The notes beneath the pieces were generated by a model. The model saw only the letters and a list, made by a program, of their open reading frames with translations. It had not been told where the DNA came from and did not search any database. Positions 47,617-56,425 of a stretch of DNA of 64,000 nt are shown here, piece by piece. Source of the stretch: Sphingobacterium griseoflavum. GTDB taxonomy: Bacteria > Bacteroidota > Bacteroidia > Sphingobacteriales > Sphingobacteriaceae. The position numbers and the translations under genes were made by a program. The stretch spans positions 149,986 through 213,985 of the forward strand of contig NZ_BNAF01000010.1 in the NCBI RefSeq assembly GCF_014653155.1, given 5' to 3'. Each line of letters begins with the position of its first letter. Position 1 is the first letter of the stretch.

Positions 47617-49104
47617 TTAATGCTTATGCTCTATAAGAAAACTACGGATCGAATTGGCAATCTGCAACTCCTGTTCATGCCAAGGCATTGCGGTTTGACT
47701 GACCGTTTCCATCCATACTTTAAACGAATTTCGTGGGTGATACGTTTTGCCACCGACATCAAAATTTATTGCCTGATGTGGGTTTCCGCCCCACTCGATG
47801 GTTTTAACTACTTCCGGTCGAAAGCAGACCATATAATTGGGTTCGCTCCCGGAAAGCGGGATAACCAACATGCCACTGGCCTGATCGCTGACATGCATCG
47901 CTTCTTCAATAACACTTGCTAAATTATGGGTTGCATACACCTGTTTGATCTCTTTCGCCTGCAACCACAGGTACACGTCATCTAAAAAACTGGCTTCAGG
48001 TGTTTCTCCCTTTACATAACGTTGATTACCATCGTAAATAACTGCTGCTGTTGCTCTAAACAGGTCTAAAACATTCAGTTCATCATCAAGCGTACCGGAT
48101 TTAACACCCGATTTATACACCTGGTCAATTATTCGATTTCGATCCTGTTGCAAATTTGAGACAAACTGATATTCGTCGCTGTTTATGATCGATGAAATTT
48201 TAGTGGAAATAACATTGGTCAGCAAAGCTAAATTTGCACTATCCTCAAAACTAAGGTCGAGTGGCACGCTATGATTGCAAGATATAAGTCCCCAAAGCTT
48301 CCCATTATGGATGACACGCAAGGACATCGATCCCATGACTTCCATATTGGCCATATATTCCAAATGTACATCGGCCACGCCCCGCAAAAAAGATGCTGAT
48401 AAATCTGTGAAGGCATTCGTTAAGGGATTTATTACTGGATACAGGCGCGCAGGCGTATACGTTCTGTCCGGAATCAGTCTTATCGGGTTTTTTAAGTACA
48501 GTTCACGTGCCTGCCGTGGGACATCAGATGCCGGAAAAGTTACACCCAAATAGGGTTCCAGCGCATCGGTCTTGCTTTCCGCGATGACCTTACCATTCCA
48601 ATCCGCATCAAATTTATACATCATGACTCCGTCGATATCCAACATAGTCTGTATATTGCGAACGATCAAGTCACATGCTTCCTGCAACTCATCTACCGCG
48701 TCCAGTTCGGCAACCAGTTGTCGTACTTGCTGTAGTCCTCCAAATTGGCTAGGATTGTTTTGCTGCGCCAATTGCAGTTCTAGCATATAATAAAGCTCAT
48801 GTTCAGTGGCCCACATTCGTATGGGTTTTCCCGAAACCGTCAATTCGACGGTGATTTTCTTCCGCACACTTTCTTCCAAGCGCATCAAAAACTCCTCACG
48901 CGTTTCCAAAATATGTGTAACGAATACTGTTCCAACCGCAGCCTGCGGTTCCAAATCTAAATATGTCGCTATATTCGCACTCACTTGAATGATCCGTAAA
49001 TCATGTTTATCCAATAGCACGACAGCACCGTATGGCTGTATGGTATTGATGTGATGTATAGGAAGATTGCCACAAAATTCCGAATCAAAGTTGGCTTTAC
49101 GCAT
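47617..49104 (-). CDS. Bacteriophytochrome photosensory module (PAS-GAF-PHY) without output domain
   Basis: 495 residues. The N-terminus matches bacteriophytochromes: C11 in EFCGNLPIHHINTIQPYGA aligns with the biliverdin-attaching cysteine (position 24 in the Deinococcus protein). The GAF domain has Y163, PASDVP (191-196, D194), H247 in VHLEYMANM and H278 in LISCNH, all chromophore-pocket residues. The PHY tongue has WGG (438-440) and PRNSF (457-461). The chain ends about 35 residues later: no kinase, GGDEF or other output. It is the first gene of a pair with the CheB-CheR-PAS-kinase fusion. No heme oxygenase gene is visible. Confidence 0.92.
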   Translation of the reverse strand: MRKANFDSEFCGNLPIHHINTIQPYGAVVLLDKHDLRIIQVSANIATYLDLEPQAAVGTVFVTHILETREEFLMRLEESVRKKITVELTVSGKPIRMWATEHELYYMLELQLAQQNNPSQFGGLQQVRQLVAELDAVDELQEACDLIVRNIQTMLDIDGVMMYKFDADWNGKVIAESKTDALEPYLGVTFPASDVPRQARELYLKNPIRLIPDRTYTPARLYPVINPLTNAFTDLSASFLRGVADVHLEYMANMEVMGSMSLRVIHNGKLWGLISCNHSVPLDLSFEDSANLALLTNVISTKISSIINSDEYQFVSNLQQDRNRIIDQVYKSGVKSGTLDDELNVLDLFRATAAVIYDGNQRYVKGETPEASFLDDVYLWLQAKEIKQVYATHNLASVIEEAMHVSDQASGMLVIPLSGSEPNYMVCFRPEVVKTIEWGGNPHQAINFDVGGKTYHPRNSFKVWMETVSQTAMPWHEQELQIANSIRSFLIEHKH

Positions 49105-49239
49105 AGTGTATGACTAGTGATCTATTTGCTTTTAATTTACAAATTAACAAAAAAGCTGCTATAATCAAATCCTAAGGCCTCAGAATAGGGATGCAAAATT
49201 GACTTCAATAAACGCATTAGGTATATTTACCATAAAAAC

Positions 49240-49256
49240 ATGCGTCAAATACGCAT
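49240..49256. repeat. Inverted repeat upstream of the phytochrome gene
   Basis: ATGCGT-caaat-ACGCAT, perfect 6-bp arms, plus another ACGCAT half at 49212-49217. On the minus strand GTTTTTA follows, so it may be a weak terminator of the thioesterase gene (62 bp past its stop); alternatively an operator for the phytochrome pair. Confidence 0.45.
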
Positions 49257-49317
49257 TGCGGAAAAGTCCTGCATTGCTATCCGATGCTAGGATTGGGGAA
49301 TAGATATGAATAAATTC

Positions 49318-49782
49318 CTACAGAAAGGGCTTCATTTCTTCCTCAATCTGCTTGCGGTGTATCATCAATCTTTTGGCGTATTCTTCCTGACGCTTTTCGT
49401 CTTCCGTCATCGGAATCCATTTCGGTACTTGAGTTGCTTTGCCATCGTCGTCCAATGCAACAAAAACGATGATGCAATGTGTTTTTTTCTCGAAGCTATT
49501 GCTTTTCAGATCCCGGGCATATACATCAATTCCAATATGCATACTACTCGAGCCGGTGTATATCACGTGGGCTTCCACTTTGACAATCTGCCCGATCTTG
49601 ATTGGTTGATAGAAACGGATACCACCAACATACACCGTTACGCAATAGCGGCTACTCCAACTGCTCGCGCAAGCGTAACCTGCCTGATCTATCCATTTCA
49701 TCACAGCTCCACCATGTACTTTTCCTCCATAATTCACGTCTGAAGGCTCGGAAATAAATTGAAAGATCAACGGTGTATTCAT
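49318..49782 (-). CDS. Hotdog-fold acyl-CoA thioesterase (YciA/BACH-like)
   Basis: 154 residues, the size of a single-hotdog thioesterase. Key motifs are DVNYGGKVHGGAVMKWIDQAGYACA, with the catalytic aspartate of the hotdog helix, and VTVYVGGIRFYQPIKIGQIVKVEAHV. The C-terminal helix ends EEEMKPFL. The enzyme hydrolyses acyl-CoA to free acid and CoA in the cytoplasm, usually with broad chain-length range. It is a single-gene unit; neither neighbour suggests a specific pathway. Confidence 0.9.
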   Translation of the reverse strand: MNTPLIFQFISEPSDVNYGGKVHGGAVMKWIDQAGYACASSWSSRYCVTVYVGGIRFYQPIKIGQIVKVEAHVIYTGSSSMHIGIDVYARDLKSNSFEKKTHCIIVFVALDDDGKATQVPKWIPMTEDEKRQEEYAKRLMIHRKQIEEEMKPFL

Positions 49783-50015
49783 ATATGTGTATCGATTGTT
49801 AACTATTTAGTTAACCACCACAATACGATAAAAGTTTGAGATTGTTCCAATTTACTGGCCGGCAAGCAGTATCCTTACAAATGATGAAACAGGTCGTGCT
49901 GGTTTGGAACAAGGATTCCAAAAGCTATTAAAATCAAATGTTAAAAAATGTTAAGAACAACTATCAACATACTAGCGATGCTTGAGCGTCGTTTATATTG
50001 TATAATTTCATAATT

Positions 50016-50069
50016 TAGGTTAATAATTGGTTTGGTAAAATCCTGAAGTTCCCCGCTTCAGGATTTTTT
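50016..50069 (+). ncRNA. Candidate small RNA, C-rich-loop family, copy 2
   Basis: The block TAGGTTAATAATTGGTT (50016-50032) matches copy 1 (5464-5480) at 16 of 17 positions. After the same 5-nt spacer comes a perfect 11-bp stem (AAATCCTGAAG at 50038-50048, CTTCAGGATTT at 50056-50066), loop TTCCCCG, then T. The upstream CGTTTATATT sequence is partly similar to copy 1 but its promoter match is poor. The hairpin also sits at the bla stop codon and may terminate bla from the other strand. Confidence 0.45.
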
Positions 50070-50970
50070 ATTTTTCACTCTGTTTTACAAAATAATCATA
50101 GCCCATGCGTGCAACCTCGGCAATCACAGCTTCATTTGTTTGAAGATCTTCTTTAGAATCGCTCACAAATACCGTGATAAACAGCGGCTCTCCGTTAGGC
50201 AGAAATATGACACCGGCATCGTGTACGGCTGCAGTGGTTCCATCTTTGGTTCCTGAAAAACCAGTCTTATGAGCTACTGTAACATCGGCTGGCAGTTTCC
50301 CCTTCAACCGCTTTAAACCGGTTTGGGACTCACTCATTACCCGCCATAAGAAGGCGTGGCTTGTGGCAGACAGCTCCTGATGTCGGTTATAAAAATAAGT
50401 CTGCATCAAGTCCGCGCATGCTGCCGCTGTGGTCCAATTTAGAAATTGCATATCCCAATTGCTTTGCATGGTCTTTTCATTGATGGCGATAGCCAAATCC
50501 CGTATACCACGATCTTTATAGAACCGATCTACTTTAGCCGGTCCACCGAGCAATTTCAACAAAACGTCGCAAGCAACGTTGTCGCTTTGCGCCAACATAA
50601 ACGTCAATATTTCGGAGATGGGAAGGGTAGCTCCATGGGGATACTTTTCACGCAATGGGCTCCAGATCTCGGGCGTAAGATCACGTTTTTTGATTGCGAT
50701 AGCTTGCTCGAGTTTGAACTTACCTTTATCAATCGCTGTCAGCATGGCCACAGCGATATGAAATTTGAATACACTTTGCATGGGCAATCGTTCTGTCGCA
50801 CGAACATATACCTGATCATCTTTATCAACACCTTGGATCGCCACGGCGACAATTGCATCTTTATCTTGGGTGCATGCTTCAATTTGCGCACGAAGCTGCG
50901 ATATTTGGCCGAAGGTAGGTACCGTATAAAGCAGCACAGCAATACTAAGGGAAAGAAACTTCTTAATCAT
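50068..50970 (-). CDS. Class A beta-lactamase, subclass A2-like
   Basis: 300 residues with a signal peptide (1-21, PTFGQ). The active-site elements are complete: S66-V-F-K69 (SxxK), S129-D130-N131, E165 in AINEKTM, and K235-T236-G237 followed by FSGTKDG. The NEKTMQSNWDMQFLNWTT region and DGTTAAVHDAGVIFLPNG resemble the CfxA/PER/VEB-type subclass common in Bacteroidetes chromosomes. It hydrolyses penicillins and probably cephalosporins in the periplasm. There is no adjacent AmpR-like regulator, transposase or integron, so it looks like a resident gene. The 3' end overlaps the T-run of the small-RNA-like hairpin. Confidence 0.93.
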   Translation of the reverse strand: MIKKFLSLSIAVLLYTVPTFGQISQLRAQIEACTQDKDAIVAVAIQGVDKDDQVYVRATERLPMQSVFKFHIAVAMLTAIDKGKFKLEQAIAIKKRDLTPEIWSPLREKYPHGATLPISEILTFMLAQSDNVACDVLLKLLGGPAKVDRFYKDRGIRDLAIAINEKTMQSNWDMQFLNWTTAAACADLMQTYFYNRHQELSATSHAFLWRVMSESQTGLKRLKGKLPADVTVAHKTGFSGTKDGTTAAVHDAGVIFLPNGEPLFITVFVSDSKEDLQTNEAVIAEVARMGYDYFVKQSEK

Positions 50971-51028
50971 TTTTATGAGGGTTAAATCTACCAGCTAAGA
51001 TAAGCATATGCTCTCGCCTTATTTACAT

Positions 51029-54000
51029 TTACTTGAAATTGCGTCCCTTGTGAAAAATGGCAGACACCTTCCGGTCTCCAGCTTGTTCCAACTCCAACAG
51101 CCAATCATTCAAGTTATAGCACTGTTTGACCACCACATGAATAACCTGCCCTTCTACCTGCAATACACCACTCACCAACAGCAATTTAGACTGAAGTATT
51201 TCACGCCTAAATTTAACAAATGTTTGGGACCATACCACCAAATTTGCAAAACCCGTTTCGTCTTCAATCGTTACAAACAACACCCCTTTTGCCGTGCCGG
51301 GGCGCTGCCTTACGGTCACTAATCCACAGACTTTTACCGGCATACCATTTTTCACCAAAGGTAGTTTATGAGCGGAAACCACATGCTTTTTATCTAATTT
51401 TTCGCGGAGGAAATATAGCGGATGCGCCTTCACGGAAAGTCCCATGCTGGCATAGTCCTGCACGACATGTTCGCTATCCGTCATAAAGGGTAGCTGGATC
51501 TGCGCTTCACTTGCACTAGTTGATGGTTGGCCTTTAAACAGTGCGATCGGTCGATCCCGCACCGCCGCCACTTGCCATAGGGCCTCTCTTCGATCCAAGC
51601 CCATGGAACGGAAAGCATCGGCATCTGCCAATTTCTCCAACATCGATATGGTCATGACATCTGCCAGTTCCTCCATGTTGCTGAAAACCTGCTTTCGCGC
51701 TTTGATTAACTGTTCCACTTCTTCTTCAGCTATACCTTTTAACTGACGGAATCCCAGGCGCAAATGATGAAATTTTTTCCCAAACTCACCTTCCAAGGTA
51801 TTATCCCAAAAGGAATGGTTAACATCTATGGGCAGCACTGTTATCCCATGGTTTTGGGCATCTATGATAATCTGGGCAGGTCGATAAAATCCCATTGGTT
51901 GGCTATTGAGCAGCGATGCTGCAAATACATCGGGATAGTAACATTTAATATAGCTCGATATATAAACCAGCAGGGCAAAAGATGCTGCATGACTCTCTGG
52001 AAAGCCATAGCCACCAAACCCTTCTATCTGTTTGAACACCCGTTCGGCAAACTCTTCTTTATAACCTTTGGCCAGCATCCCATCCAACATCTTTTGCCGA
52101 AATTGGCTCACCTCGCCTTTTGCTTTAAAGGTTGCCATGCTGCGGCGCAAAGCATCCGCCTCGGCAGGTGTAAAACCTGCCGCCACGATCGCAATTTCCA
52201 TGGCCTGTTCCTGAAACAACGGTACCCCTCTGGTTTTTTCCAGGATCCCCCTAATCTCCTCTTTGGGGTATTCCACATCTTCCTCGCCATTTCGCCGTCG
52301 TAGATAAGGATGCACCATATTTCCCTGAATGGGACCAGGCCGCACAATGGCCACTTCAATGACGAGGTCGTAAAATTCTCTAGGTTTCAGGCGCGGTAAC
52401 ATAGACATCTGCGCTCTACTTTCTATTTGGAAAACCCCTAATGTATCGGCCAAACAGATCATATCGTACACCCGCTCGTCGTTTGGCGGGATATTAAAGA
52501 GGGTCAATTCTTCGCCATAATGTTCTTTCACCATGTCAAAGCTCTTTCGCAGGCAGGTTAGCATGCCCAGTCCCAACACATCTACCTTCAGAAAACCCAA
52601 AGCCTCCAAATCATCCTTGTTCCATTCAATATTGGTTCTGTTTTCCATACGTGCAGGAATGCTGGGGCATAATTCGTGCATTTTGCCCTGCGTAATGACA
52701 AAGCCCCCTGTATGCTGCCCGAGCTGACGGGGAAAGCCCATCAACTGCTCAGCAAGCGCAATAGTTTTACGAAAATGGGGGTCTTCTATTGAAAAACCAT
52801 GTTCAGCAAAACGATCAAGATCCAATTCGCTATCCCAATGAGCACTAACAGTTTGTGAAAGCCTACTTAAAGCATCGGCAGACAAACCCATTGCCTTTCC
52901 CACATCACGCAGCGCACCCTTCGCGCGCTCCTGCGTGACAGTAGCTACGATAGCAGCGCGATCTCGGCCATATTTTTCGTAGATGTATTGGATGACTTCC
53001 TCTCGACGTTCATGTTCGAAATCCACATCAATATCAGGTGGTTCATCACGCGCATCCGACATAAAGCGGGCAAACAAAAGCTTGATCTGTGTGGGGTCAA
53101 CGGCCGTAATTTCCAAGCAATAACAGACAATTGAGTTGGCGGCAGAACCCCGACCTTGGCAAAGAATGCCACGCCTGCGTGCAAACTGTACGTAATCATG
53201 CACTGTCAAAAAATAAGAAGGATAGTTTTTCCGGGCAATAAATTCCAGCTCCATTTGGATCTGTTGCCGATGTTCAGGGAGGATATTTCCGTTAAAGCGC
53301 TTTTCTGCACCTTCCCACACCAATTTTTCCAGCTCTTGCTGCGGGGTTCGTCCACCCTGCGTCAACTCTTCAGGATAAACATAAGTCAATTGATCCAAAG
53401 AGAAAGAACAGGCGGCAGCAACTTTCTGCGTATGGAGGAGTGCTTCCGGATATTTACGAAAGAGACGTTCCATTTCGTCCATGGGCTTTAAGTAGCGTTC
53501 GGCATTGGCATGCAGCCGATAACCAGCTTGTTGTATGGTGCATTTTTCACGCACACAGGTTAAAATATCTGATAGCTCTCGACGATGGGGATTGTGGTAA
53601 TGCACATCACCTAGGGCAACAATTGGCAATTTCAATTTATCCGCGATTTCCTGCACACGAAACAAGCGTTTATCGTCATCACCTAGATAAAGCTTTGAAA
53701 CACCTATATACAATTGTTTGCCAAGCAATTGCGCATATTCTGTCACATCATTTCTGTAATTATCATCCAAAGAGAAGTTTAAGTCGAGTTGCTTTGGCGG
53801 AACAACAATAAACAGCAGGTCATTTTTATGCGTGGCAATATCCGCTTTATACAGGTAGCATTTGCCTTTTTCTGCACGCAGATTGCCTTTGGATAGCAGA
53901 TCACAAAGCACCGCGTATCCTGTTTTGCTTTGGGGATATGCCAACAAGCTGTAACCATCCATCAAATCGAGGCGGCAGCCTACAATAAGCCTGACCCCCT

Positions 54001-54178
54001 TCTTCTTTGCAGCCACATGCGCTCTGACCATGCCTGCCAAACTATTTCTGTCGGTAATTGCGATGGTCTTATAGCCCAAAGCAGCTGCTTGTTCCACCAA
54101 TTCCTCCGGATGGGAAGCTCCGCGTAGGAAAGTAAAATTACTGGTTACCTGCAATTCAATATAAGATTCCTCCATCAT
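51029..54178 (-). CDS. dnaE2: Error-prone DNA polymerase III alpha-like subunit
   Basis: 1049 residues from the ATG at 54178, chosen because it overlaps the imuB stop as ATGA. The N-terminal PHP domain has the DnaE2 hallmark SNFTFLRGASHPEEL. The polymerase site is PDIDVDF (first aspartate pair) with GRGSAAN upstream. The C-terminus has helix-hairpin-helix and OB-fold segments (KVCGLVTVRQRPGTAKGVLFVTIEDETG, interrupted by usual variation) and ends without the tau-binding extension of DnaE1. It carries out mutagenic translesion synthesis with ImuB as clamp adaptor. Third gene of the imuA-imuB-dnaE2 operon. Confidence 0.95.
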   Translation of the reverse strand: MMEESYIELQVTSNFTFLRGASHPEELVEQAAALGYKTIAITDRNSLAGMVRAHVAAKKKGVRLIVGCRLDLMDGYSLLAYPQSKTGYAVLCDLLSKGNLRAEKGKCYLYKADIATHKNDLLFIVVPPKQLDLNFSLDDNYRNDVTEYAQLLGKQLYIGVSKLYLGDDDKRLFRVQEIADKLKLPIVALGDVHYHNPHRRELSDILTCVREKCTIQQAGYRLHANAERYLKPMDEMERLFRKYPEALLHTQKVAAACSFSLDQLTYVYPEELTQGGRTPQQELEKLVWEGAEKRFNGNILPEHRQQIQMELEFIARKNYPSYFLTVHDYVQFARRRGILCQGRGSAANSIVCYCLEITAVDPTQIKLLFARFMSDARDEPPDIDVDFEHERREEVIQYIYEKYGRDRAAIVATVTQERAKGALRDVGKAMGLSADALSRLSQTVSAHWDSELDLDRFAEHGFSIEDPHFRKTIALAEQLMGFPRQLGQHTGGFVITQGKMHELCPSIPARMENRTNIEWNKDDLEALGFLKVDVLGLGMLTCLRKSFDMVKEHYGEELTLFNIPPNDERVYDMICLADTLGVFQIESRAQMSMLPRLKPREFYDLVIEVAIVRPGPIQGNMVHPYLRRRNGEEDVEYPKEEIRGILEKTRGVPLFQEQAMEIAIVAAGFTPAEADALRRSMATFKAKGEVSQFRQKMLDGMLAKGYKEEFAERVFKQIEGFGGYGFPESHAASFALLVYISSYIKCYYPDVFAASLLNSQPMGFYRPAQIIIDAQNHGITVLPIDVNHSFWDNTLEGEFGKKFHHLRLGFRQLKGIAEEEVEQLIKARKQVFSNMEELADVMTISMLEKLADADAFRSMGLDRREALWQVAAVRDRPIALFKGQPSTSASEAQIQLPFMTDSEHVVQDYASMGLSVKAHPLYFLREKLDKKHVVSAHKLPLVKNGMPVKVCGLVTVRQRPGTAKGVLFVTIEDETGFANLVVWSQTFVKFRREILQSKLLLVSGVLQVEGQVIHVVVKQCYNLNDWLLELEQAGDRKVSAIFHKGRNFK

Positions 54179-55677
54179 GCGAAAAAACCATGTAAATACC
54201 ATTCAGCAACTGTGTCTGCCGTATAGTGCCCGGCGCGAAACAGCCAATACCTTCGTCCTTTTTCATCTTCTACGTAATAATAGTCTCTATGTTCCCCTAA
54301 TTCCAGCCACCATTCCCGTTCTATACGTTCAGGGCCATCTGCTTTTTTGATATGGTGCACTTCGCCTAGGTAGCGAAAAAGCATAGGCGGATAGTCTGGG
54401 ATCGGAGCTGCAACTTCAATGGCATGTGGAGGATGTAACAACCTCGTCGGTCGCAGCTTACCCAGCGGCCACTCCCTATCTTTCTTTTCGGTGAGCGCTG
54501 TTGCCGATCGGATGGAACGTTCCGGCCAATGATGTTCATTGGGCAAATAGCGATCGATACGGCAATTGCTATCTCGCACTTTAATCTTATCCAATAGTTC
54601 TACTAGAGCCTGGTCGGACACTCCCGCACTACCTTTCCACAGCACTTCTTGCAGGGGCGAGGCATCATCCAGCATAAGCGCATCCATTACAAAAAGCTCT
54701 ATACCCAAGCCTGGCTCTATTTCAGCTATCTTTTGCGCGAAGAGTGCGCATAAATGGGGTACATGCGCCGATGGCCTATTCGTACCAATCTCTATTGTTT
54801 TCACTTTTCCATCGACCCGATGGCATGAAAGTTTAGCCTTTCGCAATCCTTTGCCTTCCGCTTCAAGTCGAGCGCACAGATCAGTCATGAGCTTCCCAAT
54901 AGCTATTTCAATACCTTTATCCGTACAGATGGGTTCGAGGCATGATAATGATTCGGAATAGGGTTGTATAGGCTGCACCCATTCCAGGTATTCTTCTACT
55001 TTTCCCAAGAACTGCTGCAAGCGAAGGACAAGCTCTGAAGAAAACCGACGGTTTAATACATCAACTGGTATTGCAGCAAAGCTGTCCAAGGTTCTGAAAC
55101 CTAATTTATACAATCGATCTAAGGTATTACTTTCTAGACGAAGGGCCTCGGGAGGCAAATGCGACAACAGCTCTAGCTGTCTTCCTGCATCGATCACTGT
55201 CCCAGTAGGACGATAATGTGCAGCAGCCCACGCCGCCCCAATGGTATCTGCGCTACAGATGTTAGCTTCATATCCTTTACTACCCAGCTGTGCAATAATA
55301 GCAGCTAGATATCCTTTTTCACCTCCCCACAGGTGTGCACAGCCACTGATATCCAGCAGAAGGTTTCCAAGGTCGTCGGTCGCTACCGTAGGTGTAAACT
55401 GCAAACACCATTGAGCCAGTGCCTCAAGGAGCTTCTTCTTTCGCAAAGGTTTATCGGTCAGCACGTGGAGCTGAGGCACCGCGGCCCTAGCATCGGCTAG
55501 TAACATGTTGGGAAAAATACCGAGTTCTTGCGCTATGGCATTACTTGCCGTAATGAACATGCGGCTATTGGCAGAAGCCATAAAAACGACAGGTTCCGCA
55601 ACATATTCGGTGTTTTTCCGCAAATACCAATCGGTTAGCAGGTAAGGAAAAAACAATACGGCATAGCGCTTCTTCAT
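54175..55677 (-). CDS. imuB: ImuB, Y-family polymerase-like mutasome adaptor
   Basis: 500 residues. The fold follows Y-family polymerases, but the catalytic acids are missing: the first motif reads VLFFPYLLTDWYL instead of DxDxFFA-like, and the SIDE-type motif is LLLDISGCAHLWGG, where only one acid remains. This fits the known non-catalytic role as a bridge between the beta clamp and DnaE2. The little-finger region follows (SLSCLEPICTDKGIEIAIG), and the C-terminal tail has HHIKKADGPERIEREWW and RYWLFRAG, typical of ImuB. It starts 4 bp after imuA and overlaps dnaE2 by 4 bp. Confidence 0.93.
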   Translation of the reverse strand: MKKRYAVLFFPYLLTDWYLRKNTEYVAEPVVFMASANSRMFITASNAIAQELGIFPNMLLADARAAVPQLHVLTDKPLRKKKLLEALAQWCLQFTPTVATDDLGNLLLDISGCAHLWGGEKGYLAAIIAQLGSKGYEANICSADTIGAAWAAAHYRPTGTVIDAGRQLELLSHLPPEALRLESNTLDRLYKLGFRTLDSFAAIPVDVLNRRFSSELVLRLQQFLGKVEEYLEWVQPIQPYSESLSCLEPICTDKGIEIAIGKLMTDLCARLEAEGKGLRKAKLSCHRVDGKVKTIEIGTNRPSAHVPHLCALFAQKIAEIEPGLGIELFVMDALMLDDASPLQEVLWKGSAGVSDQALVELLDKIKVRDSNCRIDRYLPNEHHWPERSIRSATALTEKKDREWPLGKLRPTRLLHPPHAIEVAAPIPDYPPMLFRYLGEVHHIKKADGPERIEREWWLELGEHRDYYYVEDEKGRRYWLFRAGHYTADTVAEWYLHGFFA

Positions 55678-55681
55678 ACGA

Positions 55682-56425
55682 CTAACCCACTTTACGATTT
55701 ACTATTTTGGATCCTGGAATATCCGAATGTTTTTGTTGCTGCAGGACAAAAGCGTTGTTTTGCCACGCAATCTGCCAATGGCTGGGATTACCATTTCTCA
55801 CCTTGAGCAACATAACGTCCCAGGCAGGAAAACCGACCCCCGGTAATCCACCCTCCGTCACACTTGGCAAAGCGCGAATATGCCAACGCACCGTACATGC
55901 TGTAGTCATCTGCACGCGTGGGGCAGTGCGCAATAGCAAGCCCGTTACTTTACTTTCCTCCACAACAAGCTGCAAGCGCCGCGATTGAACAAAATCCACA
56001 TCATTTATTTCCGCGACCACCACACATAGGGCGTCGCACTTTAAGGCTTCTTCCAAAGCCCACAACCTATCTTTTTCCTTTTTTATACAGACAAAAACCA
56101 TGCGATCCGGCTCTAGCCCGAAGGTCTGTAAGGATGGCGGAAAAAGCTCCGGCGATCCGCTGATCCATAAGGCTGTTCCTCCTTTCCGCATCAGTTTGGA
56201 CAGTAGACTGGCAATAAAGCCTGTGCTTGCCGCTTTATCCTCTGGACAAAACGTCATAAACTCATGCATCGCGCCGCGTGGAAAAACCTTTCCTGGAAAC
56301 ACCTTCTCCAGGTCGCCCAGCCCTAAAGACAAAGACGGCTGCCCTGTCTCTTTATATCCCTGCCAGGCCAATATTTGGCGTTGCAGATCCTGTATGGTTT
56401 TTTGTTTATCCGTTGTTTCAGGCAT
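55682..56425 (-). CDS. imuA: ImuA, RecA-like mutasome protein
   Basis: 247 residues. It is related to SulA/RecA-like proteins and retains a degenerate RecA core (PRGAMHEFMTFCPEDKAASTGFIASLLSKLM and ALWISGSPELFPPSL), with no good Walker A (GxxxxGKT). ImuA links the mutasome to RecA filaments in other bacteria. It is the first gene of the operon, 4 bp before imuB. The upstream region holds a promoter overlapped by an imperfect palindrome, a possible damage-response operator. Together with imuB and dnaE2 it forms the standard three-gene SOS mutagenesis cassette. Confidence 0.88.
   Translation of the reverse strand: MPETTDKQKTIQDLQRQILAWQGYKETGQPSLSLGLGDLEKVFPGKVFPRGAMHEFMTFCPEDKAASTGFIASLLSKLMRKGGTALWISGSPELFPPSLQTFGLEPDRMVFVCIKKEKDRLWALEEALKCDALCVVVAEINDVDFVQSRRLQLVVEESKVTGLLLRTAPRVQMTTACTVRWHIRALPSVTEGGLPGVGFPAWDVMLLKVRNGNPSHWQIAWQNNAFVLQQQKHSDIPGSKIVNRKVG

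Noticed and set aside
49240..49256. ATGCGT inverted repeat as a firm light-response operator
   Set aside because: The T-run on the minus strand lets it serve equally as a weak terminator for the thioesterase gene, so it is listed only as a repeat.
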